From Rhynchonema sp. JSB1_4 (Eukaryota > Nematoda > Chromadorea > Monhysterida > Xyalidae): 64,000 bases of DNA. Below are positions 53,307-64,000 of this stretch, piece after piece. The translations under genes were made by a program, and so were the position numbers. The DNA lies in assembly GCA_030248065.1 (NCBI GenBank), contig JASAMV010008818.1, positions 104,028 through 168,027 on the forward strand, read 5' to 3'. The notes under the pieces were generated by a model. It ran no database searches. It was given only the letters and a program-made list of their open reading frames with translations, and was not told the origin of the DNA. Each line of letters begins with the position of its first letter. Within the stretch, counting starts at the first letter, position 1.

Positions 53307-56300
53307 ATGGATGACAAAAACAGTCGGTCATATTCTCTGCGTGGATCAACATCCAAACCATTGCGATATCGAACCGATGATGCTCCAGCTCCTGCGGAGT
53401 CACCGAAATCAGGCAGTCCGGGCGCGAAAAAGAGTCCGCTCAAAAAGTTGGTTGTTTTTTCTGACATCCTGCCGGTGCCGTGTGGCCGCCGCCGCCTGAA
53501 AAAAGATCCTAAACCGCGTGCTGATGTTTCATATATGTGTGTATTTTTGTGGAATTTAATTTTTTTACTTGTTCGTTCCCGCAGGAAACCGACCTCTGCT
53601 CGCGCGATCAAATTGGAGCGACCCGGATCCGCTGCTGCAGGAGCTACTCAACAACATGCTAAGCAGCCAAGTAAAGCAACCGATACCGAAGTGGAGAAAA
53701 GCAGGATCGTACCACAAAAGGATGCCCCGTTGGTGCGATCCACAAGGCGCGCTGCTGCTGGTTCGTGTCTTTTTTAAACGCCTTAGCTCTGGCTGCCCAA
53801 AAATGCTGAATGAAAGTGACGAGAAAAGCATTCGGAAGTAAGGCAGAAGCAGAACATTATGTTGTGATCGGTCTGGCAACAAGTTCGGTGATCGCGGCCG
53901 AAGCTAGCTTGATCGTGCGACTTTTTTCAATCCAGTATTTTCAAATTTGATTTATTGTCATGAGTGAAGCGTGTTCAAGCCAGGGTAGTACTTGGGCGGG
54001 GGGGGGGTGGGGGGGGTCCCCCCCAAATTCATCTATCTATCGTCAACACTTTTTGATTTCATCTATCTATCGTCAACACTTATGGGCAAATCTATCTATC
54101 GTCAACAAATTCTGGGAACAATCTATCTATCGTCAACACATTTCGACCCCAAAATGGGTATTTTTGCCTCAAAATGGCTCAAAATCGGTATTTTTTGTCC
54201 CAAATAGGCAAAAAACCGCGCGCTACGCGCGGATCTAGTACATCTAAGTACATTTTCATTAATATTTACACATTATTACCTACTTAGTACACTATATTCT
54301 ACCTTGATTTTTGGCGACCCCCCCCCCCACCATCTATCTATCGTCAACAAGTTTGGGTCGACCCCCCCAGATTTCGGACTTGGGTCATCTATCTGTCGTC
54401 AACACATTTCGGGTCCCAATCTATCTATCGTCAACACCCTGACCAAGTACTACACTGGTTCAAGCCGTTGCACAGCACACCCGAATAATCCGATCGTTTG
54501 TTTGACATCAAACTTAATGAATATTCCACGCACACTTCTACGCACAAATGGTCATGTGTACAGTTGCAATTTTTCTGAAAAATATATGTACTGAAAAAAA
54601 CCTTTTTTTCGAGAAAAAAAACGGTTTTTTTTCGATATTTTACCAGGCCAAAAGTTGGTCGTCTGTTCAAATGGCGTGCATTTAGGCAAAATGTGGTCTA
54701 AAATTGCTTCATGACGAAAATACATGCTGAACAAGTGGACCAAAACACAAAATTGGTGTTTTTACGCGGCTTGAGAAACTGACCTCGCGACTTTTCAAAT
54801 TTTGTTTGAAAGCGTTGGATTTCCCGAAAATTTCCGATATTTTGGCCTGTGAAAAAACGGGCTTTTTCGTTTTTTCATGATAAAGACGGTTTTTTCCACC
54901 TGCAACTATACTTATCATGTCACAGGTTCATCGATGCTCCTGGCCAGGGCAAGAGCGAATCCGAATGTGCCCGAACAAGAACCGGAGCCCGAACCCGTGG
55001 TTGCAGAAATGGAAGTCGCTGGTGTGTTTATATATGTTTCGATTTTCGATCTGGTTTATCTGGCAGTTCTGCTCTACAGTGTACCGTACTCCTGCATTTT
55101 CACGGAGAGCGGTCTAGTCTGGCCCAGTGCTGTGGCTACTTTGGCGGGGCGGGTAGGGTACACAGGTGGAAAAATCCGGGGTGGGTAGGGGGTAGTGTAC
55201 ATGGAATCTTCGGGGGATCCGGTTTGGGGGGGGGGGGAGATTTTTCGGGGCGGGTAGGGTACACGTACAATACAAGTTTTTTTGATGCCTACTTTTATAT
55301 GCTATGCGCGCGATTTTTTGCACTTTTAAGGGTTTTCGGTCGAAATTTGGTCATTTTTTTACCAAAAATGGGCATTTTTTGAGGGCAAAAATCCGAGCGA
55401 GTAGGGTACCAGAGCGGGGCTGGTAGGGGGTAGGGTACTGGGGAGCAGTGTAGTTCCTGGGGGGGGGGGAGGGGGGGTCCCCCCCCTAAGGTACACTAAC
55501 CGCCGCGACCAAGGTACACTAGTACACTAACCGCCGCGCCAGGTACACTAACCGCCTCAATTTTTGCCTAAAATCGGCATTTTTAGGCCTAAAATGGGCA
55601 TTTTTAGGCCTAAAATGGGTGATTTTTAGGTCAATGATGTCAAAAGTCGCCAAAATACCCTTTTTATGGAGAATTTTTTCTAAAAAGGGGCAAAAATAGG
55701 TCAAATTTTCTTCCTCAAAAAGTGACTTTTTCCTGCATTTGGGTCTTCCCCCCCCCTTCCCCCCCCAGGGAGGTACACTAACCGCCGCACGGAAAAAAGG
55801 GGTAGGTACACTAACCGCCGCGCCGGACCAGGAACTACACTGCTGGGGAGGGTAGGGGGTAGTGTACCAGACCGGGGCGGGTTGGGTACCATTGGGGGGA
55901 CCCCCTCCCCCCCAGCCACAGCACTGGTCTGGCCTTAGTTGTCTTGTGTGTAAGTTTTGGCGCATTTGGTGCAGTCATTTGAGATCAGCAGCCGAAGTAA
56001 ATTTTCGCTGCCAGCACTAAGACCGCTGAATGGGACCGATTTTAGTCGCCCCCGACAAGTGTGTGACGCCCACAGCCACGCCTCCACCGCCCGTGATCCG
56101 AGCGATTCCCAGGGTGGAATCGAACCTGCCTACTGACGTGACGGGCAGCCCGATAACACTCGCTCTACAGGGTGCACCCGCAATGTCGACGCATTTGAAA
56201 GGTTTATACATTGAAATATTCTTTCTTGTTTGTCTGGTTTTATTCCTTTATTTATTATTTATTTATTTATTATTCCGTTCTTACGTTTCAGATAACCTTC

Positions 56301-59300
56301 GTCGGTTGAAGAATCTGCTGAAATTGCCCAAGGCCCGACAGTGGGTGTTTTGCGAGTTCTTCTACTCCGAAATCGATCATCAGCTCTTCTTCGGTAATTT
56401 ACTGTTTTGAACTGTCGTTTTGAGACTGAGAAATCATCTCGAGTCCGGCCGAAAAGGTGCGTGCACATCAAAACGTGAGACCAACCCATGCCCGTGCATC
56501 TGACGCACAAAAAAGGCAAATATGCCAGTTATCTTTCTCACTCACAAAACATATCCAACTTTTTATTTAAGGCGAGAACGAGTTCGAACAATGTCTACGT
56601 GAGTCGTACCCGAATCTGCGCTGTCGCCGCATGTCTCGGCCGCAATGGCGTAAAATACGCGCGTTGATTGGAAAACCGAGACGTTGTTCGCAGGTTGGTG
56701 GTGTTCAGTTGGGTTTTGTTGTGATGCGATGTTCTACAATGGGTATTGCGTCTTGCTGTAACTATAAGGTTGACTTCCAGATGCATTCTATCCTCTTCTT
56801 GGTGAAACGATAGTAAACTTTTCTGTCACCATTACAGATTTTCTCCTTGTAATATTAACGTCTAGAAATGTTCACTGCTCGCTGGGTTTCGCCATGTGCA
56901 TGCATGCAAAGTCACCAGAGAGAGGATAGAAAAAGCGAAAGACATATTCGAACGAACGATAGACACAGATATCGTATTTGAGTTGTAATTATTGCATTTT
57001 ACCATCCCGCCATATTTTTATCAGTACAAGTGCTGTGTGGTTGTGTGTGACCGGCCTGTCTGACCATCCTTTGTGAATCAGGCGTTCTTCAACGAAGAGC
57101 GTCAAGCGCTGCAACAACGTCGTCAACGCGTGCGAAATCTGTACGCTGGCAAGATATACACATTGGACAATGAACAACTTGATCTGCCAAGGAGAGTGCC
57201 GAGACCGCTGGTTGTCGGCAGTAAGGTGAGCTGCTGTAATGGGTTGTGGTTGTGATTGTTGATCACTTCAAGACAGCAGTCTTCCTCGTGTTAACAGAAC
57301 CACAACAATATCAATGCGTTCCTATTTTAACAAACATACTCCCCGACACGCGCTTAGAAAGCCCATGAAAGCAATACAACGCTAGTCTAAGCCAGTGACG
57401 TCAGGAAAACGTCTCGAAATCTCACTGCGATTTACCTTGTCACATGACCTCGCTCGCGTCCAACTGTTTTAGTAATTTGTGAACTCAGACTCAGGTGTGA
57501 CTGATTGCTTGACTTTACACAGGTCAATTTCATTACGTCAGAACCAACTCAAAAAAACCGAAGGCCCATTGGCCTAAAAAAAGTTTATGGACATGAAAAT
57601 TCAAAATCTGCCAGCTTTCTGCAGGTGTTCGCTCGTGTTCGCGCCCCTCGTGATGGCCTGTTCGTGGGTACCATTGATGCGATCGTGCCGACTGCATTCA
57701 GGGTGTTGTTTGAAAAGGATGGAGTGCCACCGCCGCAGATTGTTGAGGTGCGTTTGTTTGGTCGTGTAAGTGGGTTGGGTTTGTTGTTTGTTTTGGAGTA
57801 TCTCGGCGACTGAAAAAGACACTGTCTTGAGATTGTTGTAGTGAAAGATTGAAGCAGAGTAGTAATTTTTGAAACTAGGAAGGCACAGCAACTGGTCGCA
57901 TCCACCGGTTGGTTAGAAGCTGATTATCAAATTAGTCTTTGAATTGGACAATTTGTTTTTTGCACCATTCGCACCACTATTATATTCGACCAGCTCAAGG
58001 GTTACTCAGCTGCATGGTGAACCATTTTACGCCGGTCAATATTACTGGTCGAGTCTCCCTCCATCCGATACATCACTAAACAGAATCAATAGTTTCATTG
58101 TCTACCATGTGTTTCGAACCATGATTTTGCACGTTCCTGGTGTGTCCGATGAAAACTTGCAGCTTGCAGTCGTCTGTCTGAGCGATTTTGAACAACTTGA
58201 GCCGAGTTTGACGTCATTGTGCATTATGTGTTGCAGGACACGGACGTGATGCGCGAGGCGCACGACGATGATGACCTGTTGGTGCCGGTGACGTACTTTG
58301 TGAACAAAAGTCGTGCCGCGCTGCCCACTGCTGCCTACATGCGATCCAGCGCTGCGTTCGGGTCGGTTGTGTTTTTTGTTCAGTGTGGGCTGCAACGATG
58401 CAGTTGCTTTTTTCCATTCGCAATTATACGTCGGAATGACAGCAGGTGGACAGGAGCGTATGCCGTACTTCGCGGTTGTGAGCTTCCCTGACATTTCTGG
58501 TGATAAAGACCGCAAGATCATACCAGGTCCTTAGTGGGCCAAGTTGTCCTAAAAGCTGATTTATTGACCCCAACGCCCAACCGTACGCTTGTGGTTTACA
58601 AGAGGGGAGATGTTGAAGCTGACATACAATCTTTCAGCTCTTTGGCTAATCAAACGAGTCCGCTCAAATATGATCCAGTGCTGGGTGCCATGGGCCAAAC
58701 GCGACAGCCGGGCTCTACGACTGGTCGGTACTGGTGACTGTTGTTTCGTTTTTGTACCTTGTATTTTGGTTCACAGGTACGGCACAGACATTTAGGTACA
58801 CAGACGAAACGTAAAATTGTCGGGCTCCGAGCATGCGGATCTGTGGTGTTTTGTCTTTTTCGCTGGTTAAGATCGGAGACAGAAGTTAAAGCTCTAGTTC
58901 TCGAACTATCCCTTGTCATACGTCATATGCCCAACTCTGTCGCTCAAGGGTCGTAACACCAACAGCGCTCGACAACTAATGTTTGGTTATGCTGTTTTTC
59001 TGAGATTCAGTTGGCGCACTAATTTCGGCCAGAGTAAAGCGTGCTCACCAGGTGTGGTGGGGGAATATCTTTTTCTCTGACCAGATTTGGTGCGCTAATT
59101 GACTGTACACTTTACAGCACAAGCACAAATTGCCCATCCGCAGCCGAGTAACGTTGACGCGGCCCTAGGTTAGGTTTGGTACTAGCCTATATTTGTTAGC
59201 TGCCTGTTTTTTCAGTCGGCGGCGGCGACGAGAACGTCGGCAATTTCTCGCTTCGTCTGCTGGTGATGTTGGTGAAATTGAACAAACTGATCGACATGAA

Positions 59301-61618
59301 GAAATCGTACATTCGTCAATTGAGTGACATGAACGCACAGGCCGAACGCATCAATCTGTTCGCCGATCGATATCCGTATGACTTTCAGGTACACCTTGTT
59401 GTTCAGTAGGATTCGTTATGATGATCAGGCATCATTGTGCACCAGTTAATATCGACATAAATCGTTTCTTCAAAAAACATGGGCAAATTCATGTTTTCTA
59501 TTTTCAGGAGAAATACGCTCAAATCCTGGTGGATCTCGAAGGTGTCAATCAGCAGATGAACATTCAGCTGAAGGGCATCAACGAACACACGCAGCAGACG
59601 GTGCTGCCGCAGCTCAGCGAAGTGTCCGTTAGGTGCGTGAAAACAGAATCAGTTTTCGAGCAGTACAATTTGGGAGCTTCGGTTTGGGCGTCTGAAAAAA
59701 CGTCCAGCGCATATTGTGGAAGTATTTCGTTGTCAGCCCTGGGATGGTAAAGGCAAACTACGCCAAGACGAGCCCGATTTCGGAGTTGGTGCACTAGCAA
59801 AACGAAAAGAAAGAGAAATCCTCATGCACCATGTTGTATTCCACAACATGAAACGTTTCCCAGCAACCACGTATGAATGAATGTTTCACTAATCTATTGG
59901 TCGCACAATGACTAAATCAGAATTCATCTACCCTGATCTTCAGGTTCAACCTTAACCACTATGCTACTTGTATTTTTGACAAAACATTTTCGGCTAAAAA
60001 TAATCTAGCAGATCAACCACGTTGCCGCAGGTCTGAAACATTCTCTTTACTACATAGTTTGTGTGCGATCACGCAACGCAACGTCGTTGCCCCGTCACTT
60101 CCCTCTTCACGATTCAGGAAAAAAATTTGACCAATTCTTATATAGTCCAGTGGTGTCGTTGAGAAATCGAAATTTTCCCATACCCAGCCCAATTTTTGGG
60201 AAATTTCCCATACATACCCCCAAAAATCAAAAATTTCCCATACCAGGGGGGGGGTTTCTCCAAAAAATCAAAAATTTCCCATACCCGAGGTGGGGGTTTT
60301 CTGAAAAATGGCCCCAAAAATCTTCAAAAAGTACCAAAAAGTGGTCTAAAAGTGCTTAAAACAGAGTTTTCTTGCGGCAGCAAGCGATTTTTGACATTTT
60401 TAGGCGAAAAATGGTCTATTTTGGTACTTCTCGGGGTCAAAAAGTCATTTCTTAGGGGTGCTTGTTCCAAAAGTGAAAAAATTCCCATACCCCATACCCC
60501 CGGCCGATTTCCCATACCCCATACCAGGGGGGGGTAACCCCCCCCCCAACCCCCCCTAACGACACCACTGATATAGTCATTGTGCGACCAATACCAGGTC
60601 CGAAATCGGGCTCGTGTCGGCGATGGCGTAGTGTATATTTCTAAATTCGTTGCCGTGCAGTAAAATACGCTCCATATTTAATGTCAGGTTCTAAACCCGA
60701 AAATCAAGTTTTTAGACATTCGGGCAACACACACGCGTGCGGCTTGCCAGCCAGCTGTGCGCAATGTTTCAGAACTGCGCGTGATCAGCGTTCAGGTTCA
60801 GAACCTGACACCAACTATGGGGCCTATTTTACTGTACGGCAGCAAATTTCCAATTTTAACATGTCATCCAAACAAAAACGATGCCCGAATATCATGCCTG
60901 CATGGATGCCAGAGAATTTCCAGATAGTTATTATGGTCGGTCAATTTCAGCAGTCGACCAGAGGCCCTTCGTCGTTTGTGCGCCACGCACGCCAATCAGA
61001 TAGTGAAACATTGCAACTACGGACTGGGAGTGAAATCGCAACGGGCCATTGGGCTTATCACCAGCCTGACGGCGTTGTTGTTGCAGGTTATTTTACGCAG
61101 GTCAAGCGCAAACTTTGACCAGCGTAAACTTGTTGATGAGGTGCAGGCGAGCAACTTTTACATTAGTGAAAATCGAAGTAATCACGCAGATTCGTGCCCT
61201 CGGCCAAAGTTCGTGTGCGCCATACGAATTGAAATCGTTGAGCGAATCATTGAACGAAATACGAATGCAACTGATGCCCAACAATGCTGCTGCATTTCAG
61301 GTGCGTATTTTTGAATCGTTTCGTGTATTTTAGTCAATATTGCGATGAACTTGGGAAATCCGAGCGGACTCAACTTGGTGTGATATCTGGTATCTTGCTT
61401 GGCCACACTTGATTTCAACGAGTGTAAAATTCGTTCCGCAGCGGTCTGAGAACACGTTTTAGTACTAGTCAAATTACCTCCACATAGATTTCAAAGTGTC
61501 ATAAGTGGGCTACAGTACATTCTATCCGATCACCAACTTTCACACACAGGACAACGTCGAGGTTCACATGAAACAAATCCATCAACTTATGCTCGAAGTG
61601 ACTGGCACTGGGTCATAA
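53307..61618 (+). CDS. LIN9: LIN-9 orthologue, DREAM/MuvB complex subunit
   Basis: The start MDDKNSRSYSLRGSTSKPLR leads to a basic, Ser/Pro N-terminus. Exons 53585-53760 and 54926-55021 join in phase, ending EPEPEPVVAEMEVA. The DIRP domain spans 56292-56393 (DNLRRLKNLLKLPKARQWV), 56572-56693 (MSRPQWRKIRALIGKPRRCS) and 57082-57225 (FFNEERQALQQRRQRVRNL). A Tudor-like segment is at 57625-57747 (PRDGLFVGTIDAIVPTAFRV). Linker exons lie at 58237-58361, about 58440-58527 and 58560-58725 (SPLKYDPVLGAM). Coiled-coil C-terminal exons are at about 59220-59388, 59509-59635, 60970-61087, 61165-61299 and 61553-61618. LIN-9 is the scaffold through which LIN-52, LIN-54 and B-Myb or E2F/p130 regulate cell-cycle genes; in worms it acts in vulval synMuv repression. 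Some linker exon edges are uncertain. Confidence 0.92.
53981..54457. mobile_element. hAT-like MITE with ATCTATCTATCGTCAACA array
   Basis: The termini CAGGGTAGTACTTGG and CCAAGTACTACACTG are flanked by the exact duplication GTTCAAGC (53973-53980, 54458-54465). ATCTATCTATCGTCAACA occurs four times on the left and three on the right, all in the same orientation. The core CCGCGCGCTACGCGCGG lies at 54206. It is in LIN-9 intron 2. Confidence 0.85.
54557..54910. mobile_element. MITE with TACAGTTGCA / TGCAACTATA ends
   Basis: AAAAAAACC / GGTTTTTTTTC blocks and GGTTTTTTCCACCTGCAACT at the right resemble 832-899 and, more distantly, the TATACTTGCG family. No clear target duplication. Confidence 0.5.
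55125..55926. mobile_element. hAT-like MITE, outer element of a nested pair
   Basis: The ends CAGTGCTGTGGCTACTTTGG and CCCCAGCCACAGCACTG are flanked by the exact duplication GTCTGGCC (55117-55124, 55927-55934). GGGCGGGTAGGGTAC motifs occur on both sides in one orientation. The core GCGCGCGATTTTTTGCAC is at 55305. It is interrupted by 55446-55842 and lies in LIN-9 intron 3. Confidence 0.87.
55446..55842. mobile_element. hAT-like MITE nested in the element at 55125-55926
   Basis: The ends CAGTGTAGTTCCTGG and CCAGGAACTACACTG are flanked by the exact duplication CTGGGGAG (55438-55445, 55843-55850). GGTACACTAACCGCC recurs three times on the left and twice on the right in one orientation. The interior has TTTTTAGGCCTAAAATG repeats. 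Confidence 0.87.
56015..56190 (-). mobile_element. tRNA-derived SINE-like sequence
   Basis: On the minus strand, GTAGAGCGAGTGTTATCGGG resembles a Pol III A box. CAGGTTCGATTCCACC, 35 bases on, contains a perfect B box (GGTTCGATTCC). The tail reads CACTTGTCGGGGGCGACT. It does not fold as an intact tRNA (the acceptor stem does not pair), so a SINE head is likelier. It lies in LIN-9 intron 3. Confidence 0.6.
59897..60591. mobile_element. Tc1/mariner-like MITE, TTGGTCGCAC family, copy 5, interrupted
   Basis: TA-flanked TTGGTCGCACAATGACTAA...ATTGTGCGACCAA. The right arm is split by the hAT-like element at 60148-60570. It lies in a LIN-9 intron. Confidence 0.78.
60148..60570. mobile_element. hAT-like MITE, CAGTGGTGTCG family, copy 2
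   Basis: The ends CAGTGGTGTCGTTGAGAAAT and CCCCCTAACGACACCACTG are flanked by the exact duplication ATATAGTC (60140-60147, 60571-60578). TTTCCCATACC motifs occur on both sides in one orientation. It is a relative of 2944-3733 with a different internal motif. Confidence 0.87.
60634..60862. mobile_element. Palindromic MITE, AAATTTCCAAATTCGC family, copy 2
   Basis: The arms AAATTCGTTGCCGTGCAGTA...TAATGTCAGGTTCTAAACCC and the inverse match 29777-30021. It lies in a LIN-9 intron. Confidence 0.65.
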
Positions 61619-62208
61619 CATGTGCGTGTCCCAACATAATTGTACTCGCTTTGGTCGTGTGTTCAAATGGGCTAATATACCTCGCTCTCTCATTTTGTTA
61701 TCTGCTTCGTTTCACATTTTTTGGGTCACATTTCATTTGGTTTGTTGTTTCAAACATGGTTCATGATACCAAATCATAAAACAAAAAAACTGATTGTGTA
61801 ATTCTGGTGGAATGCAGTAGCGGTAATTACGGAAGTGAAGTACTACGAGTAACAGAAAACGCGAGCACCAGACAAGTAAGACAGTGGACAAGACGAATCA
61901 AAAAGTTCGAAATCATTTTGTGCCAGTACGAGGATCAATGGGATGACTGGCAGTTTGGCTTGATTGCTGGGTGTTGTTCATCTGCTTCAACGACAAGGCC
62001 TACAAAAAATAATCCAAATATTGACATAGGTGCAGTGCATAAGAGCATATTTCGCTGGAACACGTCCTATCTGGTTTCACATGACGCAGCAGCCTACATC
62101 ATGAGCCGTAAAATGAACAGCAATTACGCAGGACGCAGATTTCTTTTATCAAATGTCATTCATACACGCGGCTCGAATATTCTAAATTCAAATAGTAACA
62201 CGAACCTG

Positions 62209-62372
62209 TCGCAAATACGTCTGCAATTGAGTTCGTCGCTCCTGTTCGCTCAATACCACTTGCGATGGCGGCATTGCACCCGTGTTGACTGTGAGTGGTT
62301 GCTGACTTGACTGCTGTAATGGAATCTCCAGAAAAAAATCACTCGCGGTTGACTGATTCACGAAGGCCATGT
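62209..62372 (-). CDS. Orphan coding-like exon
   Basis: The frame MAFVNQSTASDFFLEIPLQQ...LSEQERRTQLQTYLRQ ends exactly at a good donor CAG|GTTCGTG. Composition (Gln/Ser/Thr-rich, then a charged helix) looks protein-like. No partner exons are visible between here and the LIN-9 stop, and I do not recognise the family. It could be a first exon of a gene whose rest lies in unread intron-rich DNA, or chance. Confidence 0.3.
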
Positions 62373-62517
62373 GTAAACTTTGAAAATCTTCCTACGCATT
62401 CGTTTCATAATCGTTGTTCCCCACGTTGGGGCTTATAATAGTAATGTCATCAAATCACCGCGTGAAGTCTTCTCATCATGTTGATTGATTATTTGCCAAC
62501 GTTCGGTTGTCGTGGTC

Positions 62518-64000
62518 TCATAGTTGACTGAAGATGTCCGACAGATCTTCTGCGCATTTGATCGGGTTACGCCACAGATCGATTGGGCTCGTGGATACGG
62601 GTCGGCTTTTGCAACGAAACAGATGTTCGACCGTGTCAGGCTCGGTGCAGCATCGAGGGCACACGTTTTGTATGTTTGGGTCGATGCGATTGCGATATGA
62701 GTTCAGCATGCGGCAGTGCCCACTGCGTAATTGCGCCAGGGTGCATCTTGTACGCCGATCCAGCGACTCTTCTTCTGGGTTGATGTCGGGTGGTTTGGTG
62801 CCCAGGACCCGATTGACGCTGAGTGCCGCCTTGTCCTGGGAGACGAAGTCGGTGTGGATCGCTTTCAGCGTTTTGCCGTAGTCGTACTTCTTCTTCGTCA
62901 TTACGGTGTTGCGTTGTACAGCTTCCGCGAATTTGGACTGAAGAGTAGGTCGACGTTTGGCTTTCGTGTGAGGGTCGGATGTCGTATCGTGGCAGGGATG
63001 TTCACGAAGTTGCGCTGCTGCCAGGAATTGCGCGCTGACCATGTCGAGATGGCGGTTGACAGTCAGCTGCTTGCACTCTTGGTGAAGGTAGTCTGTATTT
63101 GACATCAGATGACAGCCGGAAATGACCCTCAACGCGGCATTTTGGGCTGGCTGGATGCGGTCAATGCCCTTCTTGTTCGCGGTTGGTTTCCATACCGGCG
63201 CAGCGTAGTTTATTATAGACTTGCTGATGGCATTGAAGGTGACATTGAGGGTCTCCTTGCTTTGTCCCCAGCTAGTGCCTGCCAGCGCCTTCAGGATCGA
63301 GTTGCGCGATTGTACCCGCGACCGAATTGACTCGCAATGGCGTTCGAATCTGATGCCTGGGTCGAATACGACACCCAGAATTTTCGGGTAGGAGTCGCTG
63401 GGAAGTCATGTGCCGTTGATGTATATGGGTGGAGTGAAGGATTTGACCGCGGGTTTGCGGCCTGATGTCAACACTGTGGACGTGGACTTGGTTTCGGAGA
63501 CTGAGAGGCCGCATCCGGCGAAGAAGCCGCAAAGATGTTGGATGTAGTCGTTGAGTGGGGCGGACACCGCTTCAAGGTCGTTGCCGCTGGCTAGCACGGT
63601 GAAGTCGTCTGCGTAGGACACGACTTTGATGAACGGCGGAGGGGTGGGGATGTCGCGGACGTAAAAGTTGAAGAGGCATGGAGACAGTACTGAGCCTTGT
63701 GGGACCCCACTGCGCACGATGCAGGTGGACGACAGGACCCCGCGGAAGAGCGTTTTGGCCTGTCTGCCTCGGACGTAATTGGCCAGCCATTTAACGAGAA
63801 CGTTGTCAAGCCCCGCGCGCATAAATTCGACGACGATGAGGTCATGGTCGACACAGTCGAACGCCTTCGATAGGTCGATTGCCACCAAGATAGTGTGTCG
63901 TGTCGGCTCATCGTAGGGTACAAACGCCGAACCTGCCCGAGGTCTACCTGCGTGTGCCACCGTGCACACCAAATTCGGCGAACAATCTCCAACGTCCGGA
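62518..64000 (-). CDS. Non-LTR retrotransposon ORF2, 3' half (Jockey/R1-like), one in-frame stop, runs off right edge
   Basis: Going left from the edge, the frame contains AIDLSKAFDCVDH, SGVPQGSVLSPCLFNFYV and VSYADDFTVLASG, the palm motifs of a reverse transcriptase with the YADD catalytic pair. INGT is followed by an in-frame TGA at 63406-63408. The same frame then continues: YPKILGVVFDPGIRFERH, SIINYAAPVWKPT and, near the end, LAQLRSGHCRMLNSY and VCPRCCTEPDTVEHLFRC, the cysteine/His tail of Jockey- and R1-type elements. The stop at 62518 ends the ORF. The remaining N-terminal endonuclease would lie beyond 64000. One nonsense codon makes this copy defective unless it is read through. Confidence 0.88.

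Noticed and set aside
54030..54440. Regular ATCTATCTATCGTCAACA repeats resembling a CRISPR array
   Set aside because: Spacers are short, unequal and themselves repeat-like; the array lies within a transposon with an 8-bp duplication in a eukaryotic intron.
56030..56215. Possible LIN-9 exon (frame with PTATPPPPVIRAIPRVESN)
   Set aside because: The same bases form a SINE-like A box/B box unit on the other strand, and the flanking LIN-9 exons (55021 and 56292) already join in phase without it.
61807..62310. 167-codon plus-strand frame after LIN-9
   Set aside because: No recognisable motif, atypical composition, no splice or homology support; it overlaps a more protein-like minus-strand exon.
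63272..63532. Apparent frameshift in the LINE ORF
   Set aside because: The two large frames are a multiple of three apart; only one in-frame TGA separates them, so there is a stop, not a frameshift.

Overview
The window is eukaryotic nuclear DNA, almost certainly from a nematode. Genes are split by GT..AG introns. Three minus-strand genes encode cuticle collagens with the full nematode layout: an N-terminal membrane segment, a basic processing site, paired cysteines around interrupted Gly-X-Y blocks, and a C-terminus ending [13 protein letters not shown]. Intron-rich collagens and a heavy load of short DNA transposons would fit a Dorylaimia (clade I) worm, but that placement is a guess. Layout: 1-4306 (-) is the 5' end of an FHA-domain gene, probably a CHK2-type checkpoint kinase, that runs off the left edge. 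4427-8200 is a mosaic of GC-rich MITEs holding a Penelope-like (N-terminal GIY-YIG) reading frame that stops where its reverse transcriptase should begin. 8585-11354 (+) is a secreted or transmembrane sushi-like protein. 12195-13344 (+) is a complete RidA/UK114 enamine deaminase. 13899-15978, 18147-19703 and 21495-33927 (-) are the collagens; the third is stretched by foldback elements and nested hAT MITEs. 36557-38252 (-) is an RNF181 RING ubiquitin ligase. 38879-49246 (-) is a FANCJ/BRIP1 helicase. 49335-51165 is a transposon cluster. 53307-61618 (+) is LIN-9 of the DREAM/MuvB complex. 62518-64000 (-) is the 3' half of a non-LTR retrotransposon. Main finding: the two 5' exons of the FANCJ gene encode an RNase H1-type RNA:DNA hybrid-binding domain. 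They join the helicase exons with correct splice sites and matching phase, giving a predicted hybrid-binding-domain/FANCJ fusion that also ends in a PCNA-box-like motif. This suggests a helicase dedicated to R-loops. Second theme: at least a dozen hAT-like MITEs, most with exact 8-bp target duplications and several nested inside others. Their ends are variants of CAGTG..GT..CTGGGG and each family carries its own short motif, repeated in one orientation on both sides of a shared GC-palindrome core. Neighbouring genes are not an operon. They share only a loose theme of genome maintenance and cell cycle (CHK2-like, FANCJ, LIN-9) beside the cuticle genes. All gene models were assembled by reading splice sites by eye; exon edges given as 'about' may be off by a few codons.
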